A stretch of DNA of 64,000 bases from Bradyrhizobium sp. Rc3b (GTDB lineage Bacteria; Pseudomonadota; Alphaproteobacteria; Rhizobiales; Xanthobacteraceae). Below, one piece after another: positions 8,680 to 15,820 of this stretch; the stretch's first letter is position 1; every line of letters starts with the position of its first letter. The notes beneath the pieces were generated by a model. That model was not told the DNA's origin. It saw nothing but the letters and a program-made list of their open reading frames with translations, and did no database searches. A program made the position numbers and the translations under genes. The stretch spans positions 1 through 64,000 of the forward strand of contig NZ_FOUS01000011.1 in the NCBI RefSeq assembly GCF_900114915.1, given 5' to 3'.

Positions 8680-9366
8680 CTATCCCTGCCGCTCGACGGC
8701 CTTCCTGACGAAGTCCAGCCGCCGCGCCTGCGCAGGCGCAACCCGTTCCTTCATGGCAGCGACGATCGCCGCCGGTGCCGTGTCCGGCGAGCCGGCCGCA
8801 AAGGGCGGTGCGGGATTGTACTCCATGCGCAGCTGGATCATCTCCGCAGCGGCCTGGCCTCGCAACATCGACACCAGGGTGAGCGCGAAGTCGATGCCGG
8901 CGGTGATGCCGCCGCCCGTCATGCGATTACGGTCGGTGCAGACCCTCTCCTGCGACAGCTCGGCTCCGAACAGCGGCAATGCATCCCTCGCCGTCCAGTG
9001 CGTGGCCGCGCGATATCCCTTCAACAGACCGGCGGCGCCGAGCACGAGCGAGCCGGTGCAGACCGACGTCACGTATTGCGCGCCCCTCTCCTGCTGTCGC
9101 AGAAAAGCGAGAACGTCCTCGTCCAGCATCAGCTCGTCGGTGCCGTAGCCGCCCGGAACGCAGATCACGTCGAGCTGCGGGCAATCGGCGAAGGTGACCG
9201 TCGGCGTCAGCGCGATGACGGAATCGCTCGGCACCGGCTCGATGCGTTTCCAGACCAGATGCACGGTCACGTCAGGCAGGCTGGAGAAGACCTGGGCGGG
9301 ACCGGTGAGATCGAGCTGGGTGACGCGCGGAAAAACCAGAAGACCGATCTGCAACGGGCCCGACAT
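8680..9366 (-). CDS. inhA: Isonitrile hydratase-like DJ-1/PfpI protein
   Basis: 228 residues from the ATG at 9366. The start LQIGLLVFPRVTQLDLTGPA, the nucleophile-elbow segment YVTSVCTGSLVLGAAGLLKG and RMTGGGITAGIDFALTL closely follow the cyclohexyl-isocyanide (isonitrile) hydratase subgroup. Those enzymes convert isonitriles to N-substituted formamides with an active-site Cys. The catalytic Cys is in SVCTG. It diverges from an AraC-type regulator with its own DJ-1 domain, 91 bases away, which probably controls it. Substrate assignment rests on family resemblance only. Confidence 0.75.
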   Translation of the reverse strand: MSGPLQIGLLVFPRVTQLDLTGPAQVFSSLPDVTVHLVWKRIEPVPSDSVIALTPTVTFADCPQLDVICVPGGYGTDELMLDEDVLAFLRQQERGAQYVTSVCTGSLVLGAAGLLKGYRAATHWTARDALPLFGAELSQERVCTDRNRMTGGGITAGIDFALTLVSMLRGQAAAEMIQLRMEYNPAPPFAAGSPDTAPAAIVAAMKERVAPAQARRLDFVRKAVERQG

Positions 9367-9457
9367 GTCCAACCTCGACAACGTGCTTGACGGTTGCAGC
9401 CTGCCATGTTGGCCTTGCGGTCGAAATGGCTTAATTCCCTCAATTCTGGACACGCCC

Positions 9458-10396
9458 ATGATCGGCTTCCTGATCTTTCCCGAATTCCAGTTGCTGGATG
9501 CGGCCGGTCCGATCTCGGTGTTCGAGATCGCCAGGCGTCACACGCCGAATGCGCCGCGCGTGATCACCGTCGCAACGAAAGCGGGCGCCGTGCGCAGCTC
9601 GTCGGGCATCGAGATGCTGGCGCGCAATCTGCGATCGGCAAGCTCGGTCACGACGCTGTTCGTCGCCGGTGGAGAGGGCGTGGAGGCCGCGGCGCGCTGC
9701 AAGACGACCATCGCCTTCATCCAGCGACTGGCGAGCCGCGGCGTGCGCATCGCCAGCGTTTGCAACGGCGCCTATCTTCTGGCGCAGGCGGGACTGCTGG
9801 ACGGGCGCTGCGCGACCACGCACTGGTCTTGCACCCGCGACTTCATCGGACGCTACCCGAAGGTGCGACTCGAGCCGGACCAGATCTTCATCCGCGACGA
9901 TCGGGTGTGGACGTCGGCCGGCATCACGGCCGGGATCGATCTCGCGCTCGCCATGATCGCGCAGGACCATGGCGAGGAGGTCTCGCAGGCGACCGCGCGG
10001 CAGCTGGTGCTCTATCATCGCCGCAGCGGCGGACAATCGCAGTTCTCGAGCTTGCTCGAGCTCAAGACGCCGAACGGCCGCTTCGGCAGCCTGTTGTCAT
10101 GGGTGCGCGAGAATCTGGATGCGCATCTCACGGTCGAGGCGCTGGCCGAACGCGCCGGATTGAGCGCCCGACATTTCGTCCGCTCCTTCACTGCCGAGAC
10201 CGGATCCACGCCGACCAAGGCGGTCGAGCGCCTGCGGGTCGAGGTGGCGCGCGAGCGCGTGCAGTCCTCCGGAGAGGCCATCGAGCGCGTCGCCCAATCC
10301 ACCGGCTTTCGCGACCCCGAGCGGATGCGCAGGGCCTTCATCCGCGCATTCGGTCAGCCGCCGCAGTCGCTGCGACGCGCGGCGCGAAGCGCATGA
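9458..10396 (+). CDS. GlxA-family AraC transcriptional regulator
   Basis: 312 residues from the ATG at 9458 (MIGFLIFPEFQLLDAAGP); the frame is open further upstream but overlaps the divergent enzyme gene. The N-terminal DJ-1/PfpI-like domain (about 1-185) has an intact Cys elbow, IASVCNGAYLLAQAGLLDG. The C-terminal AraC domain (about 210-310) has two HTHs: LAERAGLSARHFVRSFTAET and IERVAQSTGFRDPERMRRAF. GlxA-type regulators are usually activators with a ligand-sensing DJ-1 domain. Divergence from the isonitrile-hydratase-like gene suggests that gene is its target. Confidence 0.88.
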   Translation: MIGFLIFPEFQLLDAAGPISVFEIARRHTPNAPRVITVATKAGAVRSSSGIEMLARNLRSASSVTTLFVAGGEGVEAAARCKTTIAFIQRLASRGVRIASVCNGAYLLAQAGLLDGRCATTHWSCTRDFIGRYPKVRLEPDQIFIRDDRVWTSAGITAGIDLALAMIAQDHGEEVSQATARQLVLYHRRSGGQSQFSSLLELKTPNGRFGSLLSWVRENLDAHLTVEALAERAGLSARHFVRSFTAETGSTPTKAVERLRVEVARERVQSSGEAIERVAQSTGFRDPERMRRAFIRAFGQPPQSLRRAARSA

Positions 10397-10413
10397 GAAG
10401 CGGCCGGTCGACC

Positions 10414-10596
10414 TCAAGGCCCGCCGGCGACTGATCCCGCGATCACCATGACGAGGGCGCCAAGGTCGATCCTGCCGTTGACGGTCAGCTCCTCCGAGCT
10501 CTTCACCTCGCCCTGCACCTTGAGCGATTGCGGCCGGTCGGCGGCCTGCCGCTGCAGCTCGCCGATGATGGCGTCCTTGAGTTTCTCTTCCAGCAT
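10414..10596 (-). CDS. Small hypothetical protein
   Basis: 60 residues. An amphipathic N-terminal helix (LEEKLKDAIIGELQRQA) is followed by a short polar middle (KVQGEVKSSEELTVNGRIDLG) and a hydrophobic Gly/Ala end (LVMVIAGSVAGG). AAGGACG precedes the ATG. It lies 12 bases downstream of the Cys-rich copper-binding-type gene on the same strand, so co-transcription is likely. I do not recognise a family. Confidence 0.5.
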   Translation of the reverse strand: MLEEKLKDAIIGELQRQAADRPQSLKVQGEVKSSEELTVNGRIDLGALVMVIAGSVAGGP

Positions 10597-10608
10597 GGGC
10601 TTCGTCCT

Positions 10609-10938
10609 TCAGGCTGCCATCGCGCGGCAGGATTGTGCACAGGAGCGGCACGCCGAGACGCATTCGTCCATGCCGCCGACCCGCTCGCAATCGGCGGCGC
10701 ATTCGGTGCAGATCTCGGCGCATTCGCCGCAGGTATGCCGGTGGTGCGGCGTGTTGATCAGCATGAAATGCGCAGCCGTCCGGCACATTTCGGCGCAGGC
10801 CATCATCAGGCGGAAGTGTTTCGGCTCGACGTGCTTGCCGCCGGTCTCGAGGCAATGGTTCATCGCCGTGCCGAGGCAGGTCTGGTAGCAGCTCATGCAG
10901 AGCGAGATGCAGCGGGTCATGTCTTCTGATTGAGCCAT
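10609..10938 (-). CDS. Four-helix-bundle copper-binding-type protein (DUF326)
   Basis: 109 residues from the ATG at 10938, preceded by CGGAGAGAACCGG; the longer open frame lacks this ribosome site. Cys-x3-Cys repeats run the length of the protein: CISLCMSCYQTC, CAEMC, CGECAEICTECAADC and CVSACRSCAQSC, plus several His and Met. This is the pattern of the ferredoxin-like DUF326 / four-helix-bundle copper storage proteins (Csp-like), which hold Cu(I) inside the bundle. No signal peptide is visible, so it would be cytosolic. A CDF metal exporter starts its operon just upstream on the same strand. Confidence 0.8.
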   Translation of the reverse strand: MAQSEDMTRCISLCMSCYQTCLGTAMNHCLETGGKHVEPKHFRLMMACAEMCRTAAHFMLINTPHHRHTCGECAEICTECAADCERVGGMDECVSACRSCAQSCRAMAA

Positions 10939-11048
10939 CCGGTTCTCTCCGTTGCGCATCGGTATCCCCCGCTCCACCAAGGCAAGGCAACGCACTTCGT
11001 TCCTGGTTCCGGCCGATTGTGACGTCCGCGGAACCGTCCGATGCAGCG

Positions 11049-12023
11049 CTAGCCGAAGCGCCTCTCGCGCAGCGCGCGGTAGCGGACATTGGTCTGCGGC
11101 TTGATGAACAGCGCCTTCACGCCCGGATGCCGCTTGCGGGTCTCCGCCTCGATCGCAATGACACATTGCTCGATGTCGTCCGCGCGCTTGTCATCCGCAA
11201 ACTCGACGCTCAGGGCGGCGACGATCTCAGCCGGCGACAGCTGTACCGTCAGAAGGCCGTTGGCCCTGAGCACGCCGGGCGAGCGCCGTGCGATATCCAG
11301 AACGGACCGCGCCAGCTCCGGATCGGCAGGCTCGCCGATCAGCAGGCTCTTGCTCTCGCGCGCGAGGCCGACGGACGTGACCGCCAGCAATATGCCGATC
11401 AGGATCGAGCCGATGCCGTCCCAGACCGGCTGCTCCAGCCATACGGCAGCCGCTGTGGCCGCGGCAGCGATGGCGATGCCGACCAGCGCCGCGCTGTCCT
11501 CGAGCAGCACCATGAATGCCGGCGGATCCTTGCTGCGAACGAACGCCTGGTAGTATCCGAAGCGCTGGCCATCGGCGCTGAAGTGCCGCAGGGCGACCAG
11601 CCAGGAGGCGCCTTCGAACAGAAACGACAGGCCGAGCACCACGAAGCTGACCATGGGATCTTCGATCTGCTCGGGTGCGGCGACGTGCAGAATGCCCTGA
11701 TACAGCGAGACACCGGCGCCCAGCGCGAAGATGAGCAGTGCAACGATGAAGCTCCAGAAATACAGCTCGCGCCCATAGCCAAGCGGGTGGCATTCGTCGG
11801 GCGGACGGCTCGCGCGCCGGTAGCCGTAGAGCAGCAGGATCTCGTTGGTGGTGTCGACGAGCGAATGCACGGCCTCGCTCGTCATCGCCGAGCTTCCCGT
11901 CCACGCAGCGGCGCCGATCTTGGTGACCGCGACGAGGACATTGCCGAGCAGCGCCGCGTAAACAGAGGTCTTCGTCGAAGATCCCCCCGCGACGTCTTCG
12001 ATGTCTGGTGCCGCGCTCCTCAT
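11049..12023 (-). CDS. Cation diffusion facilitator (CDF) metal exporter
   Basis: 324 residues with about five or six membrane helices, then a cytoplasmic C-terminal domain (about 215-320) that dimerises and senses metal. Helix 2 carries the CDF site HSLVDTTNEILLLYG. The helix 5 site reads LLEDSAALVG, so only the Asp of the usual H/D-x3-D is present, a variant seen in some rhizobial CDFs. It would export Zn2+, Co2+, Fe2+ or similar by proton antiport. It is the last gene of a three-gene operon; its start overlaps the flavoprotein stop by four bases (ATGA). Confidence 0.88.
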   Translation of the reverse strand: MRSAAPDIEDVAGGSSTKTSVYAALLGNVLVAVTKIGAAAWTGSSAMTSEAVHSLVDTTNEILLLYGYRRASRPPDECHPLGYGRELYFWSFIVALLIFALGAGVSLYQGILHVAAPEQIEDPMVSFVVLGLSFLFEGASWLVALRHFSADGQRFGYYQAFVRSKDPPAFMVLLEDSAALVGIAIAAAATAAAVWLEQPVWDGIGSILIGILLAVTSVGLARESKSLLIGEPADPELARSVLDIARRSPGVLRANGLLTVQLSPAEIVAALSVEFADDKRADDIEQCVIAIEAETRKRHPGVKALFIKPQTNVRYRALRERRFG

Positions 12024-12919
12024 GCCAGGCGCCGCGGCAGGCTGTGGTGGATCGTGCAGGCGGCAACCGCGGCGTGGCCGAATGCGACCGAGATCTGGTG
12101 CAGGTCGGTGACGACGTCGCCGATGCCGTAAAGGCCGTCAACCGAGGTACGCTGATGGTCGTCGACCTTCAGATAACCCTCCCCGGTATGATCGGCGTCC
12201 AGCGAGACCGCGAGCTGCGAACGCACCTCGGCCCCCATCGCCGGATAGACCGTGTCGAATTGCATCGTCCGGCCATCGACGAAAACGGCCTCGAGACCCC
12301 CCACCCTTCGCCGCAAGCGCAGGTCGGGCGCGAACACGATGTCGACGCCGGCCTCGACCAGCTCCGATGTCACGCTCTCCTCGTCGTCCTGTCCGGTCGC
12401 GAGCAGCGTCACCTCGCGCGAGTAGCTGCGCAGGAACAGTGCCTTGCCGGCGGCCCGGCCAAGCGGGCCGACGACGCCGATGCGGCGGCCGATCACCTCG
12501 AAGGCGTCGCAGACGGGACAATAGCGCAGCAGCCCGTCCGCGACCGCGGCGCGCCATTGCTCGAATGGCGGATGGCTGTCGACGATGCCGCTGGCGAGGA
12601 TGACGGTGGTGGCCTCGAGCGCGCCGCCGTTCCAGATCGCCTGAAAGCCGTCGTCGCGCCGCTGCAAGGCGGTAACCTCGGCTTCCACGCGCTCGACGGC
12701 GAGCTCGCCCAACTGCGCCGACATGCGCGCGATCAGGTCCGCGCCTGATAGTCCGTGGACGAAGCCGGGAACGTTGTGGCTGCGCGGGATCAGCGCGGCC
12801 CGGCTCGCGCCAAGGTCCACAACACAGACGCTGCGGCGGAAGCGTGCCAGATAGATCGCGGCCATCAGCCCGGCAGGGCCGCCGCCGACGACCAGGCAAT
12901 CGAACCGCGCGCCGGTCAT
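12020..12919 (-). CDS. Thioredoxin-reductase-like FAD/NAD(P) oxidoreductase
   Basis: 299 residues. The FAD-binding Rossmann motif VVGGGPAGLMAAIYLARF is at the N-terminus, a second nucleotide motif IGVVGPLGRAAGKA is in the middle, and the C-terminal GIGDVVTDLHQISVAFGHAA binds FAD. A CPVC motif (YCPVCDAFE, about residues 134-137) sits where thioredoxin reductases have CATC, so a redox-active disulfide is likely. No thioredoxin gene is adjacent. It overlaps by four bases both the upstream FMN reductase and the downstream CDF exporter, so the three are translationally coupled. Confidence 0.86.
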   Translation of the reverse strand: MTGARFDCLVVGGGPAGLMAAIYLARFRRSVCVVDLGASRAALIPRSHNVPGFVHGLSGADLIARMSAQLGELAVERVEAEVTALQRRDDGFQAIWNGGALEATTVILASGIVDSHPPFEQWRAAVADGLLRYCPVCDAFEVIGRRIGVVGPLGRAAGKALFLRSYSREVTLLATGQDDEESVTSELVEAGVDIVFAPDLRLRRRVGGLEAVFVDGRTMQFDTVYPAMGAEVRSQLAVSLDADHTGEGYLKVDDHQRTSVDGLYGIGDVVTDLHQISVAFGHAAVAACTIHHSLPRRLA

Positions 12920-13992
12920 TTGGGATTCGGATCCGCAAGACCGGCGCCAGGCTCCTGCAGCTGCCCACTCCGCGCCAGCCGGACGGCATTGCCGAGCGCG
13001 CGCGCCGCGTTCTGCACCTCCTGCTGGAATTCCCCGTCGTCGTCGAGCTCGCGATGCGAGGTGGCATATGGCTCCATGTAGCCGACATAGCCGTCGAGCT
13101 CGGCAAAGCGCCCCGCCGAGATCAGCTGCATGTCGGTCAGCCAGTCCGACAAAGCGCGGCGCACGCCCTCGGCACCGACGGCGTCGCCATGAACGACCAC
13201 GCCGAAATGACGGCCGGCGAGATGGCGCGGATAGGGCCAGCCCTTCAGCTCCATCGCCTTGGCCTCATCGGCCTTCTTGCCATGCGTCGAGGTCGGATCG
13301 GGATTGCCGCCGTCGGCGCAGACCATGCGGTCCATCATTGCCTTCAGCCCGGACGGCACGTGGTACCAATTCACCGGCGTCACGATCAGGATGCCGTGGG
13401 CCGCGACCCATAGCGGATAGATCTCGTTCATCCAGTCGCCGGTCTGCCCCAGCGAATAGTTCGGATAGCAGCTGCACGGCCAGTGACAGAGCGGCATGGC
13501 CGTGCCGACGCAGGATTTGCAGGGATGAATATTCTTGCCGAATTCCGAGGCGAGGCGCGACAGATCGAGAATGTCGACAGCAAACCCCATATCGACGAAA
13601 ACAGGTTCGGCCAACTTGACCAGACGCCAGGTCTTGGACATCTCGCCGGGACAGGTGTGCTCGCTCCGGGCCGAGCCATTAATGATGAGAATGCGCGGCG
13701 TCTCCTGCGCATCGTCATGCCGGCGCTGCGCCGCCAGGATCTTCGCGCGCGCGTCGAGCCAGTCGATAGCAATGTCGTAATCGGGGTCGGAGAAACCCGC
13801 GCCCGCCTTCCGCGTCAACGGCGCCTTGCGCGAATGGCTATAGGCGTCCCAAGCGGCGCCGACCACGGCATCGAGCTCGCGCTGCAGTGGGGCAAAGGCG
13901 GGATCGATGAACTGACGCTTGTAGCGCCGTTCGAACTCCTCGCGCGACAGCTTGACGGGCGGCATCCCCTTGCGAATTTCGGCATCCGTCAT
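12916..13992 (-). CDS. Flavodoxin-fold NAD(P)H-dependent FMN reductase with Cys-rich loop
   Basis: 358 residues from the ATG at 13992. A 110-residue N-terminal extension (EEFERRYKRQFIDPAF and onward) precedes a flavodoxin-like domain beginning ILIINGSARSEHTCPGEM, whose phosphate loop binds FMN. IVTPVNWYHVPSGLKAMMDR is the family flavin-binding segment. Between them lies a tight Cys cluster, CKSCVGTAMPLCHWPCSC, which is unusual and could bind metal or form disulfides. It is first in the operon with the TrxR-like protein and CDF exporter, so reduction coupled to metal or thiol stress is a reasonable guess. Confidence 0.82.
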   Translation of the reverse strand: MTDAEIRKGMPPVKLSREEFERRYKRQFIDPAFAPLQRELDAVVGAAWDAYSHSRKAPLTRKAGAGFSDPDYDIAIDWLDARAKILAAQRRHDDAQETPRILIINGSARSEHTCPGEMSKTWRLVKLAEPVFVDMGFAVDILDLSRLASEFGKNIHPCKSCVGTAMPLCHWPCSCYPNYSLGQTGDWMNEIYPLWVAAHGILIVTPVNWYHVPSGLKAMMDRMVCADGGNPDPTSTHGKKADEAKAMELKGWPYPRHLAGRHFGVVVHGDAVGAEGVRRALSDWLTDMQLISAGRFAELDGYVGYMEPYATSHRELDDDGEFQQEVQNAARALGNAVRLARSGQLQEPGAGLADPNPK

Positions 13993-14056
13993 GTTGGCTC
14001 CCGGCGAAGGCGGTATCATCCGACCAACCCGGGGGGCAGCAACCGGTTCCTTGCCG

Positions 14057-14257
14057 CTACTGGCGCGCCACGTCCTGCGGCGTATCGAATTTCGCGATAC
14101 GCTGGTCCAGCCGCCACAGCTCGATGCGATGGGCCAGCACGAGCGAGGCGGCCTCGCGCTTGGCCTGCTCGTCATTATCGCAGACGAGATTGATGCATCC
14201 GAACACATGCCCGTCCGGATCGATCTGGAACGCGCGGTAATGCTTGAAGTTGCGCAT
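14057..14257 (-). CDS. Small hypothetical protein
   Basis: 66 residues from the ATG at 14257; GAGGAG lies 7 bases ahead. An alternative ATG at 14263 overlaps the preceding gene's stop as ATGA. The sequence NFKHYRAFQIDPDGHVFGCI then VCDNDEQAKREAASLVLAHR looks like a compact one-domain protein with a GH-x-F-x-C strand. Short proteins of this type are frequent in Bradyrhizobium; no function is known to me. It is coupled to the small gene at 14260. Confidence 0.6.
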   Translation of the reverse strand: MRNFKHYRAFQIDPDGHVFGCINLVCDNDEQAKREAASLVLAHRIELWRLDQRIAKFDTPQDVARQ

Positions 14258-14259
14258 CG

Positions 14260-14466
14260 TCATTCTCCTCGTCTCGTGCAGACCGGTGCGCTCAGCCAGT
14301 CCGTCAGGTTCGAGGTCACGTCGTTCTGCTTGGCGCGCTGCAGCAGCAGCTCGCGCTCCCTGCCAGGCGGCAGGCTGAGTGCGCGCTCGCGGGCGTTTTC
14401 GGCAAATGCGGCCAATCGCTCCTGGAGCGATTGGGTCTGTTTCCTGCGGTTGCGTTTGGCGGTCAT
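14260..14466 (-). CDS. Small hypothetical protein, paralogue of 15187-15387
   Basis: 68 residues, basic N-terminus (MTAKRNRRKQ) then a helix, then SLPPGRERELLLQRAKQND and LTDWLSAP. The gene at 15187-15387 has the same plan: SLPPGAARDEMLRKARQAE and MSEWLRSPGL. The shared core SLPPG-x5-LL/ML-x2-A-x13-W-L-x-S/A-P marks them as one family. It precedes the 66-residue gene with a four-base overlap. Function unknown; probably a soluble helical protein. Confidence 0.6.
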   Translation of the reverse strand: MTAKRNRRKQTQSLQERLAAFAENARERALSLPPGRERELLLQRAKQNDVTSNLTDWLSAPVCTRRGE

Positions 14467-14669
14467 TGTTGTTCACGGTGATTTCGGTTGGACGGAAATC
14501 GGCGCCGGCGGGGGCCGCCGGGGTCGAGGTTCTCTTGTCATTCAGCTTCCGTCGCAAAGGCGGGTTCCGGCATTTCAAAAAGTTAAAGCTGCGCGATTTT
14601 GCGCGAGGACGGCCGCACGTCATCGTCCCTCGTGCTCGCGTGCCGTTCGTCACGATAATCGACTGCGCC

Positions 14670-14695
14670 GGAACCGAATTGCTGATTCGCATGTT
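14670..14695 (+). promoter_or_regulatory. Possible EcfG-type stress promoter
   Basis: GGAAC at 14670-14674, 17 bases, then TGTT at 14692-14695, 26 bases before the ATG at 14722. Alphaproteobacterial EcfG promoters are GGAAC-N16/17-CGTT, so the -35 is exact and the -10 is one base off. The downstream product is a small basic protein of the kind often stress-induced. The rest of the 255-base gap 14467-14721 holds nothing else I recognise. Confidence 0.35.
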
Positions 14696-14721
14696 CAAGA
14701 ACGACTTGAAGGAGAAACATC

Positions 14722-15006
14722 ATGGCGAAGACAGCATGGAAACGGCCGGGCTCCCCGATCGGCCGCAAGGGGCCACGCAAGGCCAATCCCGCGTACAAGC
14801 GCCGCGCGCGTCAGCCGTGGACGCCTGCGGATGTGAGCAAGCTGAAGCAGCTCGCGAAGGGAAACACGCCGACGGGCGTGATGAGCATCAAGTTGCAGCG
14901 CCCGGTCGCGGCCATTCGCAGCAAGGCGCAGCGCGAAGGGATTTCGCTGCGTCCGGCCAACCGCTCACCCTACAACCGGCGAACCAAAGCCGCGAAGCGG
15001 CGTTGA
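14722..15006 (+). CDS. Small basic protein with Myb/HTH-like segment
   Basis: 94 residues, very basic at both ends (WKRPGSPIGRKGPRKANPAY and NRRTKAAKRR). The middle reads RQPWTPADVSKLKQLAKGNT then AAIRSKAQREGISLRP. This W-T-x2-D-x3-L-K-x-L / AIRSKA pattern is like small rhizobial Myb/SANT-type HTH proteins and suggests nucleic-acid binding. GGAGAAACATC precedes the ATG. It stands alone between divergent small genes. Confidence 0.65.
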   Translation: MAKTAWKRPGSPIGRKGPRKANPAYKRRARQPWTPADVSKLKQLAKGNTPTGVMSIKLQRPVAAIRSKAQREGISLRPANRSPYNRRTKAAKRR

Positions 15007-15186
15007 CGGAAGGCACCGCCGGGTGACAACCGGACACAACGGGGACGATGGACGTGGCGCTCATTTTTCCGGTTTCTGCCCACGACATCAGCGCATCGGT
15101 ACGCGCCGACATCTAACCCGTTCCCGGCGCGTGCCGCCTGAACTGCTGCACGCTTCGCTCCGTTCACACGCCAGGCCAAGCCGGCG

Positions 15187-15387
15187 TCAAACCGGCGGCT
15201 GCAAGCCCGGCGAGCGCAGCCACTCGCTCATCTGGGACCCGGTCTCCGCTTGGCGCGCCTTACGCAACATCTCGTCGCGCGCCGCTCCGGGCGGAAGCGA
15301 CTTGGCTTCTTCGCGCAGCCGCTCCGCTTCGGCGGTCAGACGCATCTCCAACAGATCCGTTTGCTTCACTCGACGCCGCGTCAACAT
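15187..15387 (-). CDS. Small hypothetical protein, paralogue of 14260-14466
   Basis: 66 residues. After MLTRRRVKQTDLLEMRLTAE comes LREEAKSLPPGAARDEMLRK and the C-terminal MSEWLRSPGL. The same SLPPG plus WL-x-SP plan occurs in the gene 720 bases away, so this is a local duplication or a small multicopy family. GGGAGAACGCCC precedes the ATG. The 5' side faces two palindromic sites in the divergent gap. Function unknown. Confidence 0.6.
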   Translation of the reverse strand: MLTRRRVKQTDLLEMRLTAEAERLREEAKSLPPGAARDEMLRKARQAETGSQMSEWLRSPGLQPPV

Positions 15388-15463
15388 GGGCGTTCTCCCT
15401 GATCACTGGGTCGTCGGAGCGCTCCGTTGCGTTCTTACCGATTGAGGTCATTGCGCATAGCGA

Positions 15464-15487
15464 TGGTTCTAGAACGTTCCAGAACCA
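15464..15487. promoter_or_regulatory. 24-bp imperfect palindrome (TTCnnGAA array)
   Basis: The site begins TGGTTCTAGAAC and ends GTTCCAGAACCA; 11 of 12 base pairs match about the centre CG. It consists of four alternating TTC/GAA units at regular spacing. It lies in the 214-base divergent gap between 15387 and 15602. GTTC and GAAC pairs are spaced 6 bases, not the 7 of the alphaproteobacterial LexA box. The cognate regulator is unknown. Confidence 0.45.
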
Positions 15488-15525
15488 CAGCGGTTGCAGA
15501 CCAGGCGCATCCCATGGTCGCGGCA

Positions 15526-15537
15526 TAACCTAGGTTA
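15526..15537. promoter_or_regulatory. 12-bp perfect palindrome TAACCTAGGTTA
   Basis: Perfectly self-complementary, AT-flanked, 65 bases before the ATG at 15602 and in the same gap as the palindrome at 15464-15487. CTAG is rare in such genomes, which adds to the chance that it is a retained binding site. No regulator can be assigned. Confidence 0.35.
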
Positions 15538-15601
15538 AATTAGTCGGTGACAAAATTTGCTAATCTGGGGAACATCGAGTGACCGGCTTGGATTGGCGTA
15601 A

Positions 15602-15820
15602 ATGGACGACTATCGCCGACTGCAGAAAATCTGCGAGAGCCAGGCCGCTCTCAGCTCCTCCCCCGCAACGCGGACTGCGCTGCTGGAAATGGCGGAGGAG
15701 TATCGCAAGCGAGCCGAATGCACGGCACTTCAGGGGGGGGGGGGGCGAGCCGGCCAATCCCGGACGCACCGAAGGTCTCGGCTAGCCGGCTGTCCCGGCC
15801 TCGATCAATCGGGCCGATAG
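15602..15820 (+). CDS. Small hypothetical protein with a G13 tract
   Basis: 72 residues as read. The first 44 (MDDYRRLQKICESQAALSSS, then LLEMAEEYRKRAECTAL) resemble short rhizobial helical proteins. Codon 44 runs into 13 consecutive G (15733-15745), read as four Gly. The tail beyond it is low-complexity Arg-rich sequence that overruns the 3' end of the convergent Crp gene by 16 bases. With 12 G the frame would end at 15785 after EPANPGRTEGLG, before that gene. So either the tract is miscounted or length-variable, or the tail is not functional. Confidence 0.45.
   Translation: MDDYRRLQKICESQAALSSSPATRTALLEMAEEYRKRAECTALQGGGGRAGQSRTHRRSRLAGCPGLDQSGR
15733..15745. repeat. Homopolymeric G13 tract inside a coding region
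   Basis: Thirteen G in a row, the longest mononucleotide run I noticed in the window. It falls in the small gene at 15602-15820 and sets its downstream reading frame. Confidence 0.9.

Noticed and set aside
15464..15487. LexA/SOS box or eukaryote-type heat-shock element
   Set aside because: GTTC and GAAC repeats are spaced 6, not 7, so it is not the alphaproteobacterial SOS box; the TTCnnGAA resemblance to the eukaryotic element has no meaning in bacteria.
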